Source: an uncultured Oscillibacter sp.
GTDB taxonomy: Bacteria; Bacillota; Clostridia; Oscillospirales; Oscillospiraceae
Reading direction: 5' to 3'
DNA: 11,928 nt
NCBI GenBank assembly: GCA_910583695.1
Contig: CAJTZL010000041.1
Coordinates: 1 to 11,928 of the forward strand
The translations under genes and the position numbers were made by a program. This document shows, piece by piece, positions 4,698 through 11,926 of the stretch. The notes below the pieces were generated by a model. That model ran no database searches, had not been told where the DNA came from, and saw only the letters and a list, made by a program, of their open reading frames with translations. Positions within the stretch are counted from its first letter, which is position 1, and each line of letters starts with the position of its first letter.

Positions 4698-5924
4698 ATG
4701 GACGTTCAAATTACTCCCCGCCGCCTCTCCGGCGTGGTCACGCCGCCTCCCAGCAAGTCCCTGGCCCACCGCTGGATTCTGGCCGCCTCCCTGGCGGCAG
4801 GGGTCAGCACGATTCACAACCTGACGCTCTCCGAGGACATCGAGGCCACCCTTCGCTGCATGGCGGACTTCCGCTGCCAATGGGAGTGGCAGGACGAGAA
4901 CACCCTGAAGGTCCAAGGCTGCATCAGCCGGGAGCGGGACCGGAACGGCCTGCCCCGGCTGGACTGCGGGGAGTCCGGGTCCACCCTGCGCTTCCTCATT
5001 CCGATTGCCCTGGCCCTGGAGGGGGGCGGGGCGTTCACCGGCCGGGGCCGCCTCATGGAGCGCCCCCTGGACCCCTATTTCCAGATTTTTGACCGCCAGG
5101 GCATCTCCCACCGGCTGGAGGAGAACCTCCTCACCATAGAGGGGGACCTGTGGCCCGGGGAGTACCGCCTGCCGGGGAACGTGTCCAGCCAGTTTTTCAC
5201 CGGGCTTTTGATGGCCCTGCCCCTGCTGGACGGGCCCAGCGTGGTGATCAGCACCACGAAGCTGGAATCCGCCTCCTACACCTCCATGACCATGGGCGTG
5301 CTGGCCCGGTGCGGCATCCATGTCCGCTGGTCCCCGGCCCTGAACGGCTTCGGCGTCGAACCGGGGGTCTACAGCCCCTTTGAGGAGACGGTGGAGGCGG
5401 ACTGGTCCCAGGCCGCCTTCTGGTACGCCGCCATCGCCCTGGGGAGCAACCTGCGGCTCCGGGGCCTCAAGGGCCAGTCCTCCCAGGGGGACGCGGCGGT
5501 GGTGTCCCATTCCAAAAAGCTGGCCCTCACCGGAGAGGTGAGAATCAACCTCTCCGACTGCCCGGACCTCCTGCCGCCCCTGGCGGTGATGGCCGCCGTC
5601 CGCCGGGGGACCACCCGCTTCACCCACGCCGCACGCCTCCGGCTGAAGGAGAGCGACCGGCTGGCAACTGTCTCCCGGATGCTGAAAGCCCTGGGAGGCG
5701 CGGTCAGCGAGGAGGAGGACGGCCTGACGGTCTACGGCGTCTCCACCCTGCCCGGCGGCGTGGTGGACGGGGCCAACGACCACCGCATCGTCATGGCCGC
5801 GGCGATTGCCGCCAGCCGCTGTCAGGGTCCGGTGGTCATCCGGGGGGCGGAGGCGGTGAAGAAGTCCTACCCCAATTTCTGGCGGGATTACGAAGAGCTG
5901 GGAGGTGCGGTCCATGTCCTCTGA
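4698..5924 (+). CDS. aroA: 3-phosphoshikimate 1-carboxyvinyltransferase (EPSP synthase)
   Basis: Sixth shikimate step: shikimate 3-phosphate plus PEP to EPSP, the enzyme targeted by glyphosate. The protein has 408 residues, slightly shorter than E. coli AroA (427). Motifs are PPPSKSLAHR (16-25; K20, R25), DCGESGSTLRFLIP, GRGRLMERPLDPY, NVSSQFFTGLL, SASYTS, EADWSQAAFW (catalytic Asp), RLKESDRLA (catalytic Glu) and NDHRIVMAAAIAA. The loop equivalent to E. coli GNAGTAMRP reads GESGSTLRF, so the position matching Pro101 is Phe. Such variant loops occur in Bacillota, and the effect on glyphosate sensitivity is not predictable here. ATG 4698 abuts the aroB stop, with GGGAGG (4687-4692) inside the end of aroB, so translation is probably coupled. 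Confidence 0.95.
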   Translation: MDVQITPRRLSGVVTPPPSKSLAHRWILAASLAAGVSTIHNLTLSEDIEATLRCMADFRCQWEWQDENTLKVQGCISRERDRNGLPRLDCGESGSTLRFLIPIALALEGGGAFTGRGRLMERPLDPYFQIFDRQGISHRLEENLLTIEGDLWPGEYRLPGNVSSQFFTGLLMALPLLDGPSVVISTTKLESASYTSMTMGVLARCGIHVRWSPALNGFGVEPGVYSPFEETVEADWSQAAFWYAAIALGSNLRLRGLKGQSSQGDAAVVSHSKKLALTGEVRINLSDCPDLLPPLAVMAAVRRGTTRFTHAARLRLKESDRLATVSRMLKALGGAVSEEEDGLTVYGVSTLPGGVVDGANDHRIVMAAAIAASRCQGPVVIRGAEAVKKSYPNFWRDYEELGGAVHVL

Positions 5925-7005
5925 GTTTGGAAGCATTCTCCGTGTCAGCGTCTTTGGCCAGTCCCACGGAAGGGCCATCGGCGTGGTGGTGGACGGCCTC
6001 CCCGCCGGGGAGGCCGTCGACCGGGAGGAACTCCAGCGCTTCCTGGACCGCCGGAGGCCCGGAGGAAGCCCCCTCTCCACCGCCCGGAAGGAGACGGATA
6101 TCCCGGAGTTCCTCTCCGGCCTGGAGGGGGGAAAGACCTGCGGCGCGCCGCTGTGCGCCGTCATCCGGAACGCCGATCAGCACTCCGGGGACTACGGCGA
6201 GCTTGCCGATAAGCCCCGCCCGGGCCACGCGGATTTTACCGCCTGGGCCAAGTGGGGCGGCCATGCCGACATGCGGGGCGGGGGTCATTTCTCCGGCCGC
6301 CTGACGGCCCCTCTGTGCGTGGCCGGGGGCATTGCCAAGCAGATCTTGGCCCGCCGGGGAATCTTCGTGGGGGCCCATCTGGCCGCCGTGGCGGGGATTT
6401 GCGACCGGCCCTTCCCCCTGCACCCATCCCGGGAGCTGTTTGACGAAATTGCCTCCAGGCCCTTCCCCGTTCTGGACGAGGAGGCCGGGGAGCGGATGCG
6501 CGCCGCCATCCTGGAGGCGAAAAACGACCTGGACAGCGTGGGCGGCATCATTGAGTGCGCCGCCGCGGGCCTGCCGCCGGGGCTGGGGGAGCCCATGTTC
6601 GGCGGAATCGAAAACCGGCTGGCCGCCGCCCTCTTCGGCATTCCGGCGGTGAAGGGCCTGGAGTTCGGCGAGGGCTTCCGGGCCGCCGCCCTCCGGGGCT
6701 CGGAGAACAACGACCCCTTTGCCGTGGAGAACGGACGCGTCCGGGCGGAGAGCAACCGCGCCGGAGGCATTCTGGGGGGCATCACCACGGGGATGCCCCT
6801 GGTGCTCCGGGCGGCGGTGAAGCCCACGCCCTCCATCGGGCGGGCCCAGAGAACCGTTTGCCTCTCCGCAATGGAACCGGCGGAGCTGACCATTCACGGG
6901 CGGCACGACCCCTGCGTGGCCCACCGGGCGGTCCCGGTGGTGGAGGCGGTGACGGCCGCCGTGCTCCTAGACTTACTATTGGAGGGAAATCATGGAACTT
7001 TCTGA
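5914..7005 (+). CDS. aroC: Chorismate synthase
   Basis: Last common step: EPSP to chorismate, using reduced FMN as cofactor. The 363-residue protein opens with the diagnostic FGSILRVSVFGQSHG (5-19), followed by RPGHADF, GHADMRGGGHFSGRLTAP, ENNDPF, SNRAGGILGGITTGMP and RHDPCVAHRAVPVVEA. The central signature is RGGGHFSGRLT where E. coli-type enzymes read RGGGRSSARET; the RGGG, Ser, Arg and Thr positions are kept. The start is ATG 5914, with GGGAGG (5900-5905) 8 nt upstream; a GTG at 5905 lies in the Shine-Dalgarno itself and is rejected. The gene overlaps the end of aroA by 11 nt and the start of pheA by 14 nt, indicating coupled translation. Confidence 0.95.
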   Translation: MSSEFGSILRVSVFGQSHGRAIGVVVDGLPAGEAVDREELQRFLDRRRPGGSPLSTARKETDIPEFLSGLEGGKTCGAPLCAVIRNADQHSGDYGELADKPRPGHADFTAWAKWGGHADMRGGGHFSGRLTAPLCVAGGIAKQILARRGIFVGAHLAAVAGICDRPFPLHPSRELFDEIASRPFPVLDEEAGERMRAAILEAKNDLDSVGGIIECAAAGLPPGLGEPMFGGIENRLAAALFGIPAVKGLEFGEGFRAAALRGSENNDPFAVENGRVRAESNRAGGILGGITTGMPLVLRAAVKPTPSIGRAQRTVCLSAMEPAELTIHGRHDPCVAHRAVPVVEAVTAAVLLDLLLEGNHGTF

Positions 7006-8128
7006 CATCCGCGCCAAGATTGACGCCGTGGACGACCAGCTGTTAAAGCTCTTCCTGGAGCGCATGGATCTGGCCGACGAGGTGGCCGCCTGCAAGAACC
7101 GGCACCACCTCCCCATTTTGAACAAGGAGCGGGAGCGGGCGGTGCTTGCCAAGGTGACGGAGAACGCCGGGACCCGGGAGCGCTACGCCTATCACCTCTT
7201 TTCCACCCTCTTTGAGCTGTCCCGGTCCCGTCAGGCGGAGCTCATCAACGCGCCCACCAAGGTGGGGGCCCAGGTCCGGGCCTGCCTCCAGAACCGGGAC
7301 CAGCTCTTCCCCCAGACGGGGCTGGTGGCCTGCCAGGGCATCGAGGGGGCCAACTCCCAGGCGGCCTGCGACCGCCTCTTCCCCCGGGGAAACATCCTGT
7401 ATGTCAAGACCTTCGATGCGGTGGTCTCCGCCGTGGAGGCGGGCTTCTGCAAGTTTGGCGTCCTGCCCATTGAAAACAGCTCCAACGGCTCCGTCCGGGC
7501 CGTCTACCAGCTTTTGCAGGAGCACAGCCTCACCATCGTCCGCTCCACCCGGCTTTGCATCCGCCACGAGCTGCTGGCCCTGCCGGGAGTGAAGCCGGAG
7601 GATGTGACGGAAATCTACTCCCATCAGCAGGCCATCGGCCAGTGCAGCCGCTTTTTGGACGGCCTCAAGGGGGTCAAGGTCATCCCCTGCGACAACACCG
7701 CCGTGGCGGCGAAGCTGGTGGCGGAGTCCGGCAGCCCCACTGCCGCCGCCATCTCCTCCCACCCCTGCGCCGCCCTGTACGGCCTGGAGTGCCTTAACGA
7801 TCAGATTCAAAACAGCGACAACAACTACACCCGCTTCATCTGCGTGGCCAAGGATCCGGCTATCTACGCCGGAGCCAGCCGGGTCAGCCTCATCATCGCC
7901 TTTGAAAACAAGCCCGGGGCCCTGTACGAAATGCTCTCCAAGCTGGCGGCCCTGGACATCAACATGACCAAGCTGGAGTCCTGCCCCGTCTCCGGCAGCG
8001 ACTTTGAGTTCATCTTCTTCATCGAGCTGGAGGCAGACCTCCGGGACCCTGGCGTGCTTGCCATGCTGGAGGAGATGGAGCGCAGCTGCGCCCAGTTCCA
8101 CTTCCTGGGGAACTATGCGGAAGTGTGA
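6992..8128 (+). CDS. pheA: Bifunctional chorismate mutase / prephenate dehydratase
   Basis: Converts chorismate to prephenate, then to phenylpyruvate, the Phe branch; its mutase also feeds TyrA. The 378-residue protein has an AroQ-class chorismate mutase (1-85; R7, K35, the RERAV helix and Q81 in place), a prephenate dehydratase domain (about 111-287; VACQGIEGANS, GVLPIENSSNGSV, NNYTRF with catalytic T280) and an ACT domain (about 297-372; NKPGALYEML). The ACT Phe-binding motif, usually ESRP, reads ESCP here (329-332), so feedback inhibition by Phe may differ. The dehydratase opens CQGIEGANS rather than the common YQG.EGAYS. The start is ATG 6992, with GGAGG (6981-6985) 6 nt upstream, inside the end of aroC. 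Length and domain order match E. coli PheA. Confidence 0.95.
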   Translation: MELSDIRAKIDAVDDQLLKLFLERMDLADEVAACKNRHHLPILNKERERAVLAKVTENAGTRERYAYHLFSTLFELSRSRQAELINAPTKVGAQVRACLQNRDQLFPQTGLVACQGIEGANSQAACDRLFPRGNILYVKTFDAVVSAVEAGFCKFGVLPIENSSNGSVRAVYQLLQEHSLTIVRSTRLCIRHELLALPGVKPEDVTEIYSHQQAIGQCSRFLDGLKGVKVIPCDNTAVAAKLVAESGSPTAAAISSHPCAALYGLECLNDQIQNSDNNYTRFICVAKDPAIYAGASRVSLIIAFENKPGALYEMLSKLAALDINMTKLESCPVSGSDFEFIFFIELEADLRDPGVLAMLEEMERSCAQFHFLGNYAEV

Positions 8129-8132
8129 GGCC

Positions 8133-9416
8133 ATGGCGGAGAAATGCTACGGCCTCCTGGGCCGCCGCTTGGGCCACAGCTGGTCCGTGCCCATTCACAA
8201 GGCCCTGGGCTGCCGGGACTACCGCCTCATCGAGCTGGAGCCGGAGGGGCTGGAGGGCTTCCTCCGGCGGGAGGATATCGGCGGGCTGAACGTCACGATT
8301 CCCTACAAGCGGGACGTGATGAGGTTCTGCGATGCAATCGACCCGGCGGCGGCGGCCATCGGCAGCGTCAACACCCTGGTCCGCCGGGGCGGGAAGCTGG
8401 TGGGGTATAACACGGACATCGACGGCTTTTTGTACATGCTCCGCCGGGCGGGAATCTCCCTGGCGGGGAAAAAGACGGTCATCCTGGGCAGCGGCGGGGC
8501 TTCCCTCACCGCCCAGGCGGCGGCGAAACGGGAGGGAGCTCGGGAAATCGTGGTGGTCTCCCGCTCCGGGCCGGACAACTATGAAACCCTCCCGGACCGC
8601 CATGGGGACGCGGAAGTGCTCATCAACACCACCCCTCTGGGCATGTGGCCCCATATGGACGGGTCCCCCGTGGACCTGCGCCTCCTCCCCGCCGTGACCG
8701 ATGTTGCGGACGTGATTTATAACCCCAGGCGGACGAATCTGCTCTTACAGGCGGAGGAGCTGAACCGTTGGAATCCCAGCCCGGGCGGTGAGCTGGGCGA
8801 ACCGGTCACGCGAAGCATCCGCTATACCGGCGGCTTGTCCATGCTGGTTGCCCAGGCCAGGCGGGCGGAGGAGCTGTTTTTTGACCGCTCGATTCCGGAC
8901 GGGGAAACGGAGAGGATCACCGCGCAGCTTTGGAGGGATCAAACGAACCTCGTCCTGGTGGGGATGCCGGGAAGCGGCAAGACCACTGTGGGCCGGGAGC
9001 TGGCCCGCCTTTCGGGAAAGCCCTTTGTGGACCTGGACGAGGAGATCGTCCGAAGGGCCGGAAAGCCCATCCCGGAAATCTTCGCCTCCCAGGGGGAGGG
9101 CCCTTTCCGGCAGTTGGAGCATGAGGCTTTAACAGAGGCCTGTGCCAAAGGCGGGCAGGTCATCGCCACCGGCGGCGGGGCCGTCCTCTGGTCCGAGAAC
9201 CGGGCGGCCATGCGCCGCACGGGGCGGGTGTACCGCCTCCGGCGGAGGCTGGAGGACCTGCCCGCCGAGGGCCGTCCCCTCTCCCAGGCGGGAAAGCTGG
9301 AGGAGATGGAGCGCCTCCGGGACCCGCTGTACACGGCGGCGGCGGACCGGGAGATTTGGAACGTCAGCAGCCCGGCGGAAGCCGCCGGAGAAATTTGGAG
9401 GGATTTTTATGAGTGA
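8133..9416 (+). CDS. aroE-aroK: Shikimate dehydrogenase-shikimate kinase fusion
   Basis: One 427-residue protein for two successive steps: 3-dehydroshikimate to shikimate (NADPH), then phosphorylation by ATP. The AroE part (1-250) shows GHSWSVPIH (14-22), NVTIPYKR (K59), NTDIDGF (D95), LGSGGAS (nucleotide loop, 118-124), INTTPLGM and GGLSMLVAQ. The AroK part (271-427) shows GMPGSGKTT (277-285, P-loop), DLDEEI, FR..E, ATGGGAV and the lid EGRPLS. Kinase lengths elsewhere are similar, about 160-175 residues. An extra block of about 18 residues (211-228) sits between AEEL and IRYTGGL, where separate AroE proteins have only a short turn. ATG 8133 lies 4 nt after the pheA stop and the nearest Shine-Dalgarno is poor; ATG 8115 inside pheA is the alternative. 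It overlaps aroQ by 8 nt. Confidence 0.92.
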   Translation: MAEKCYGLLGRRLGHSWSVPIHKALGCRDYRLIELEPEGLEGFLRREDIGGLNVTIPYKRDVMRFCDAIDPAAAAIGSVNTLVRRGGKLVGYNTDIDGFLYMLRRAGISLAGKKTVILGSGGASLTAQAAAKREGAREIVVVSRSGPDNYETLPDRHGDAEVLINTTPLGMWPHMDGSPVDLRLLPAVTDVADVIYNPRRTNLLLQAEELNRWNPSPGGELGEPVTRSIRYTGGLSMLVAQARRAEELFFDRSIPDGETERITAQLWRDQTNLVLVGMPGSGKTTVGRELARLSGKPFVDLDEEIVRRAGKPIPEIFASQGEGPFRQLEHEALTEACAKGGQVIATGGGAVLWSENRAAMRRTGRVYRLRRRLEDLPAEGRPLSQAGKLEEMERLRDPLYTAAADREIWNVSSPAEAAGEIWRDFYE

Positions 9417-9849
9417 GAAAAAGAAGCGCATCCTGGTAATCAACGGCCCCAACATGAACCTGCTTGGCATCCGCCAGCCGGAAATCTACGGCAACACGGA
9501 CTACGTGGACCTGGAGAACATGATCACCGCCGAGGCGGAAAGGCTGGGGGTGACGGTCTCCTTCTTCCAGTCCAACCACGAGGGGGATCTGGTGGACGCC
9601 ATCCAGCAGGCCTACTTCGACAAGGTGGACGGCATCCTCATCAATCCGGGAGCCTACACCCACACCAGCATCGCCCTGCTGGACGCGGTGAAGTCCGTGG
9701 GCATCCCCACGGTGGAGGTCCACATCTCCGACCCCGACGCCCGGGAGGAGTTCCGCCATGTGTCCTACATCCGGGACGCCTGCATCGGCAGCATCCGGGG
9801 CCGGGGGGTCCAGGGCTATCTGGCGGGCCTGAAGCTCCTGGCGGAATAA
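9409..9849 (+). CDS. aroQ: Type II 3-dehydroquinate dehydratase
   Basis: Third shikimate step: 3-dehydroquinate to 3-dehydroshikimate by the type II (dodecameric, trans-eliminating) enzyme. The 146-residue length is typical. Motifs are INGPNMNLLGIRQPEIYG (11-28; R22 and catalytic Y27), FFQSNHEGDLVD (52-63), INPGAYTHTSIALLDAV (78-94) and VEVHISDP (catalytic H105), with R116 following. The start is ATG 9409, with GGAGG (9397-9401) 7 nt upstream; it overlaps the aroE-aroK stop by 8 nt. It is the last gene of the operon, closed by a strong terminator 4 nt after its stop, and it completes the seven-step set. Confidence 0.96.
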   Translation: MSEKKKRILVINGPNMNLLGIRQPEIYGNTDYVDLENMITAEAERLGVTVSFFQSNHEGDLVDAIQQAYFDKVDGILINPGAYTHTSIALLDAVKSVGIPTVEVHISDPDAREEFRHVSYIRDACIGSIRGRGVQGYLAGLKLLAE

Positions 9850-9853
9850 GGGC

Positions 9854-9887
9854 AAAAAGCTCAGCCGCTTTGCGGCTGAGCTTTTTT
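9854..9887. terminator. Strong bidirectional intrinsic terminator after aroQ
   Basis: AGCTCAGCCGC (9858-9868) pairs perfectly with GCGGCTGAGCT (9872-9882) across a TTT loop, flanked by AAAA on the left and TTTTT on the right, which extend the stem to 15 bp. With T-runs on both strands it ends both the aro operon (plus) and the convergent Cys-rich gene (minus), whose stop codon is at 9896. Confidence 0.93.
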
Positions 9888-9895
9888 ATGGACCG

Positions 9896-10237
9896 TTACG
9901 CCTTGCAGCCGCAGGGGGAGCAGGGCCCGCAGGAGCCGCCGTCGGCACAGGAGATGGTGGGATCGCAGGTGTTCATGCTCACGTCGTAGCGCACGGGGAT
10001 GGTGACGCAGATCCGCTGGGTGACGGTGATGGTGCTGGAGGTCCCGCAGGGATCGGTGACGCAGTTCACCACCGGCACGCCCTGGCAGGACACCGTGACG
10101 GTGCCCAGGGAGGCGGTGGGGACCAGGGTCACGGGGGCGGTGACGTCGACGCACTGGGTCACGATTTTATTGCAGCCGCTGTCCTCTCCCGGGCAGGGGA
10201 GAATGGCCGCGTGCTCATAGGCTTCATTGATACGCAA
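9896..10237 (-). CDS. Cys- and Thr/Val-rich small protein, possibly spore-surface associated
   Basis: A 113-residue protein with 13 Cys (15, 22, 29, 51, 59, 64, 77, 91, 97, 103, 106, 109, 111) and many Thr and Val in beta-prone stretches. The C-terminus, CADGGSCGPCSPCGCKA, is a compact Cys/Gly knob. Motifs such as CPGEDSGCNK, TQCVDVTAPVT and TQRICVTIPVRY look like a Clostridia family I have seen without a firm function. There is no signal peptide or membrane segment. Cys-rich proteins of this kind occur in spore coat and exosporium layers, but that role is inferred. The start is TTG (10237), with GAGGG on this strand 6 nt upstream; no Met lies near. A sporulation-like promoter (10289-10315) precedes it and the shared terminator at 9854-9887 follows. 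Confidence 0.72.
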   Translation of the reverse strand: MRINEAYEHAAILPCPGEDSGCNKIVTQCVDVTAPVTLVPTASLGTVTVSCQGVPVVNCVTDPCGTSSTITVTQRICVTIPVRYDVSMNTCDPTISCADGGSCGPCSPCGCKA

Positions 10238-10262
10238 AGGAATCCCTCGTTTCGTGGAAATT

Positions 10263-10282
10263 GGTCCCGGCTTCCGGGGACC
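10263..10282 (-). other. Hairpin at the predicted mRNA 5' end of the Cys-rich gene
   Basis: GGTCCCGG (10263-10270) pairs with CCGGGGACC (10274-10282) across a CTT loop, with one bulged G. On the minus strand it would sit at the very start of the transcript if initiation is near 10283, about 20 nt before the ribosome binding site. A 5'-terminal hairpin of this sort can protect an mRNA from decay; that role is inferred. It has no T-run in either direction. Confidence 0.4.
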
Positions 10283-10288
10283 TATCCC

Positions 10289-10315
10289 ATTCTATGCGGC
10301 GGGGCCGTTTTGCGT
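10289..10315 (-). promoter_or_regulatory. Candidate sporulation-type (sigma K/E-like) promoter
   Basis: Read on the minus strand, AC (10315-10314) is followed after 17 nt by CATAGAAT (10296-10289). This resembles the Bacillus/Clostridium sigma-K pattern (AC, about 16-17 nt, CATAnnnTA) and also the sigma-E -10 (CATACAmT). Within it, TAGAAT could be read as a sigma-A -10, but no good TTGACA-like -35 lies 16-18 nt upstream. The motifs are short and could be chance. Confidence 0.3.
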
Positions 10316-10367
10316 CCCTGCCTCCTGATAAAATGCGCCGCCGGACACACCCATTTCAAAAACCCGC

Positions 10368-10396
10368 TTCCGTTTCGGGGCGAAGCGTGCTATACT
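10368..10396 (+). promoter_or_regulatory. Extended -10 promoter of the MATE transporter gene
   Basis: TGC-TATACT (10388-10396) is identical to the extended -10 before the phospholipase-like gene. The -35, TTCCGT (10368-10373, 17 bp spacing), is weak, as is often tolerated with an extended -10. Initiation near 10403 leaves a leader of about 34 nt with AGGCGG (10423-10428) 8 nt before ATG 10437. Confidence 0.55.
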
Positions 10397-10436
10397 ATCA
10401 GAATATGACGAAGCGACGAGAAAGGCGGGACCTCTC

Positions 10437-11807
10437 ATGGACGACCACTTGGACGAAAAGCAGGAAGAAAAATTCCACCGGATGACCGAAACCCCGGTCA
10501 ACCGCCTGATCTGCCGGCTGGCCCTGCCCTGCATTGTCAGCATGCTGGTCACATCCTTTTACAATATGGCGGACACCTTCTTTGTGGGCATGCTGAAAAG
10601 CAACAGCGCCACCGGCGCCGTGGGGGTGGTCTTCTCCCTCATGGCCATCATTCAGGCGGTGGGCTTCTTCTTCGGCCACGGCAGCGGCAACTTCATCTCC
10701 CGGGAGCTGGGGAAGCAGAACTACGAGGAGGCCAGCAACATGGCCGCCACCGGCTTTTTCGCCGCCATGGCGGCGGGGCTGCTGATCTGCCTCCTGGGCC
10801 AGCTCTTCCTGGAACCCCTGGCCATGCTCCTGGGCTCCACCGCCACCATCCTGCCCTATACGAAGGCCTACCTCCGGGTCATCCTCTTCGGGGCCCCCTG
10901 GATGACCTCCTCCCTGGTGCTGAACAACCAGCTGCGCTACCAGGGCAGCGCAGCCTACGCCATGGTGGGCATTGCCAGCGGCGCGGTGCTGAACATCGCT
11001 CTGGATCCCCTGCTGATTTTCACCTTTGGCCTGGGGGTGGCCGGGGCGGCCTGGGCCACCATCATCAGCCAGTTTGTCGGCTTCTGCCTCCTTCTGGCGG
11101 GCTGCGCCAGGGGGGGCAACCTCCGCATCCACGTCTCCCGGGTCCAGTTCAAGCTCCCCTATTATGTCCAGATTGTCCGGGGGGGCCTCCCCTCCCTGGC
11201 GAGGCAGGGCCTTGCCAGCGTGGCGGCCATCTGCCTGAACCGGGCTGCCGGGCCCTACGGAGACGCGGCCATCGCCGCCATGGGGGTGGTCCAGCGCATC
11301 ATGATGTTCGGCGGGTCCGCCATGATCGGCTTCGGCCAGGGCTTCCAGCCGGTGTGCGGCTTCAACTACGGCGCAAGGCTCTACCACCGGGTCCGGGAGG
11401 GCTTCTGGTTCTGCGTAAAGGCCTCCTTCGGCTTCCTCCTGGCGGTCAGCGCCCTGGGCTTTGCCTTTGCGCCCCAGCTCATTGCTCTCTTCCGTGACGA
11501 CCCGGAGGTTGTCCGGATCGGCGCCATGGCCCTGCGGTTCCAGTGCGTCACCCTGAGCCTCTCCAGCTGGATTGTCATGAGCAACATGATGCTCCAGACC
11601 ATCGGCAAGACCGCCGGGGCCACCTTCGTGGCCATGTCCCGCCAGGGCATCTTCTTCATCCCCCTGGTCTATATCCTGTCCAACACCCTGGGCCTCACCG
11701 GCGTAGAGATAACCCAGTCGGCGGCAGACGCCCTGACCCTCCTCTGCGCAGTCCCCATCCAGCTCAAGGCCCTCCGGGAAATGAACGCGCTGGAGGAAGC
11801 CCGATAA
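10437..11807 (+). CDS. MATE-family multidrug/metabolite efflux transporter
   Basis: A 456-residue integral membrane protein with about 12 predicted helices, the usual length for the MATE (multidrug and toxic compound extrusion) family, which exports cationic compounds using a sodium or proton gradient. After a charged cytoplasmic N-terminus (1-24) come LICRLALPCIVSMLVTSFYNMADTF (first helix), TGAVGVVFSLMAIIQAVGFFFGHGSGN (59-85), NIALDPLLIFTFGLGVAGAAWAT (186-208) and, in the second half, GFGQGFQPVCGFNYGA (298-313), all typical MATE signatures of the bacterial MepA/DinF-like branch. The two halves are internally related, as in the family. The substrate cannot be told. It has its own promoter, is not part of the aro operon, and has no clear regulator in the window. 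The stop is TAA at 11805-11807; no strong plus-strand terminator is visible before the window ends. Confidence 0.93.
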   Translation: MDDHLDEKQEEKFHRMTETPVNRLICRLALPCIVSMLVTSFYNMADTFFVGMLKSNSATGAVGVVFSLMAIIQAVGFFFGHGSGNFISRELGKQNYEEASNMAATGFFAAMAAGLLICLLGQLFLEPLAMLLGSTATILPYTKAYLRVILFGAPWMTSSLVLNNQLRYQGSAAYAMVGIASGAVLNIALDPLLIFTFGLGVAGAAWATIISQFVGFCLLLAGCARGGNLRIHVSRVQFKLPYYVQIVRGGLPSLARQGLASVAAICLNRAAGPYGDAAIAAMGVVQRIMMFGGSAMIGFGQGFQPVCGFNYGARLYHRVREGFWFCVKASFGFLLAVSALGFAFAPQLIALFRDDPEVVRIGAMALRFQCVTLSLSSWIVMSNMMLQTIGKTAGATFVAMSRQGIFFIPLVYILSNTLGLTGVEITQSAADALTLLCAVPIQLKALREMNALEEAR

Positions 11808-11885
11808 CCCCCAAAAGAAGATCAAAGGAGGCCGGCGCTCAACCAGACGCCGCCCTCCTCCATCAAAAAATCTCCCGTTCCCCGT

Positions 11886-11926
11886 AAAAAATCACCTGCG
11901 AACCCAGCGGAGCGGATCGCAGGTGA
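11886..11926 (-). terminator. Intrinsic terminator for a minus-strand gene beyond the right edge
   Basis: TCACCTGCGA (11892-11901) pairs perfectly with TCGCAGGTGA (11917-11926) across a 15-nt loop. On the minus strand the stem is followed by a run of T (the complement of 11886-11891), so it terminates transcription coming from the right. This implies a gene converging on the MATE gene from outside the window. A weaker imperfect stem (11826-11837 with 11848-11859) lies between, without a T-run on the plus strand. Confidence 0.75.

Noticed and set aside
4347..6164. Long minus-strand ORF (605 codons) opposite aroB, aroA and aroC
   Set aside because: Antisense shadow produced by third-position GC bias; no motif or ribosome binding site.
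10398..11825. Minus-strand ORF (475 codons) opposite the MATE gene
   Set aside because: Low-complexity charged translation with no homology; the plus-strand MATE protein explains the region.
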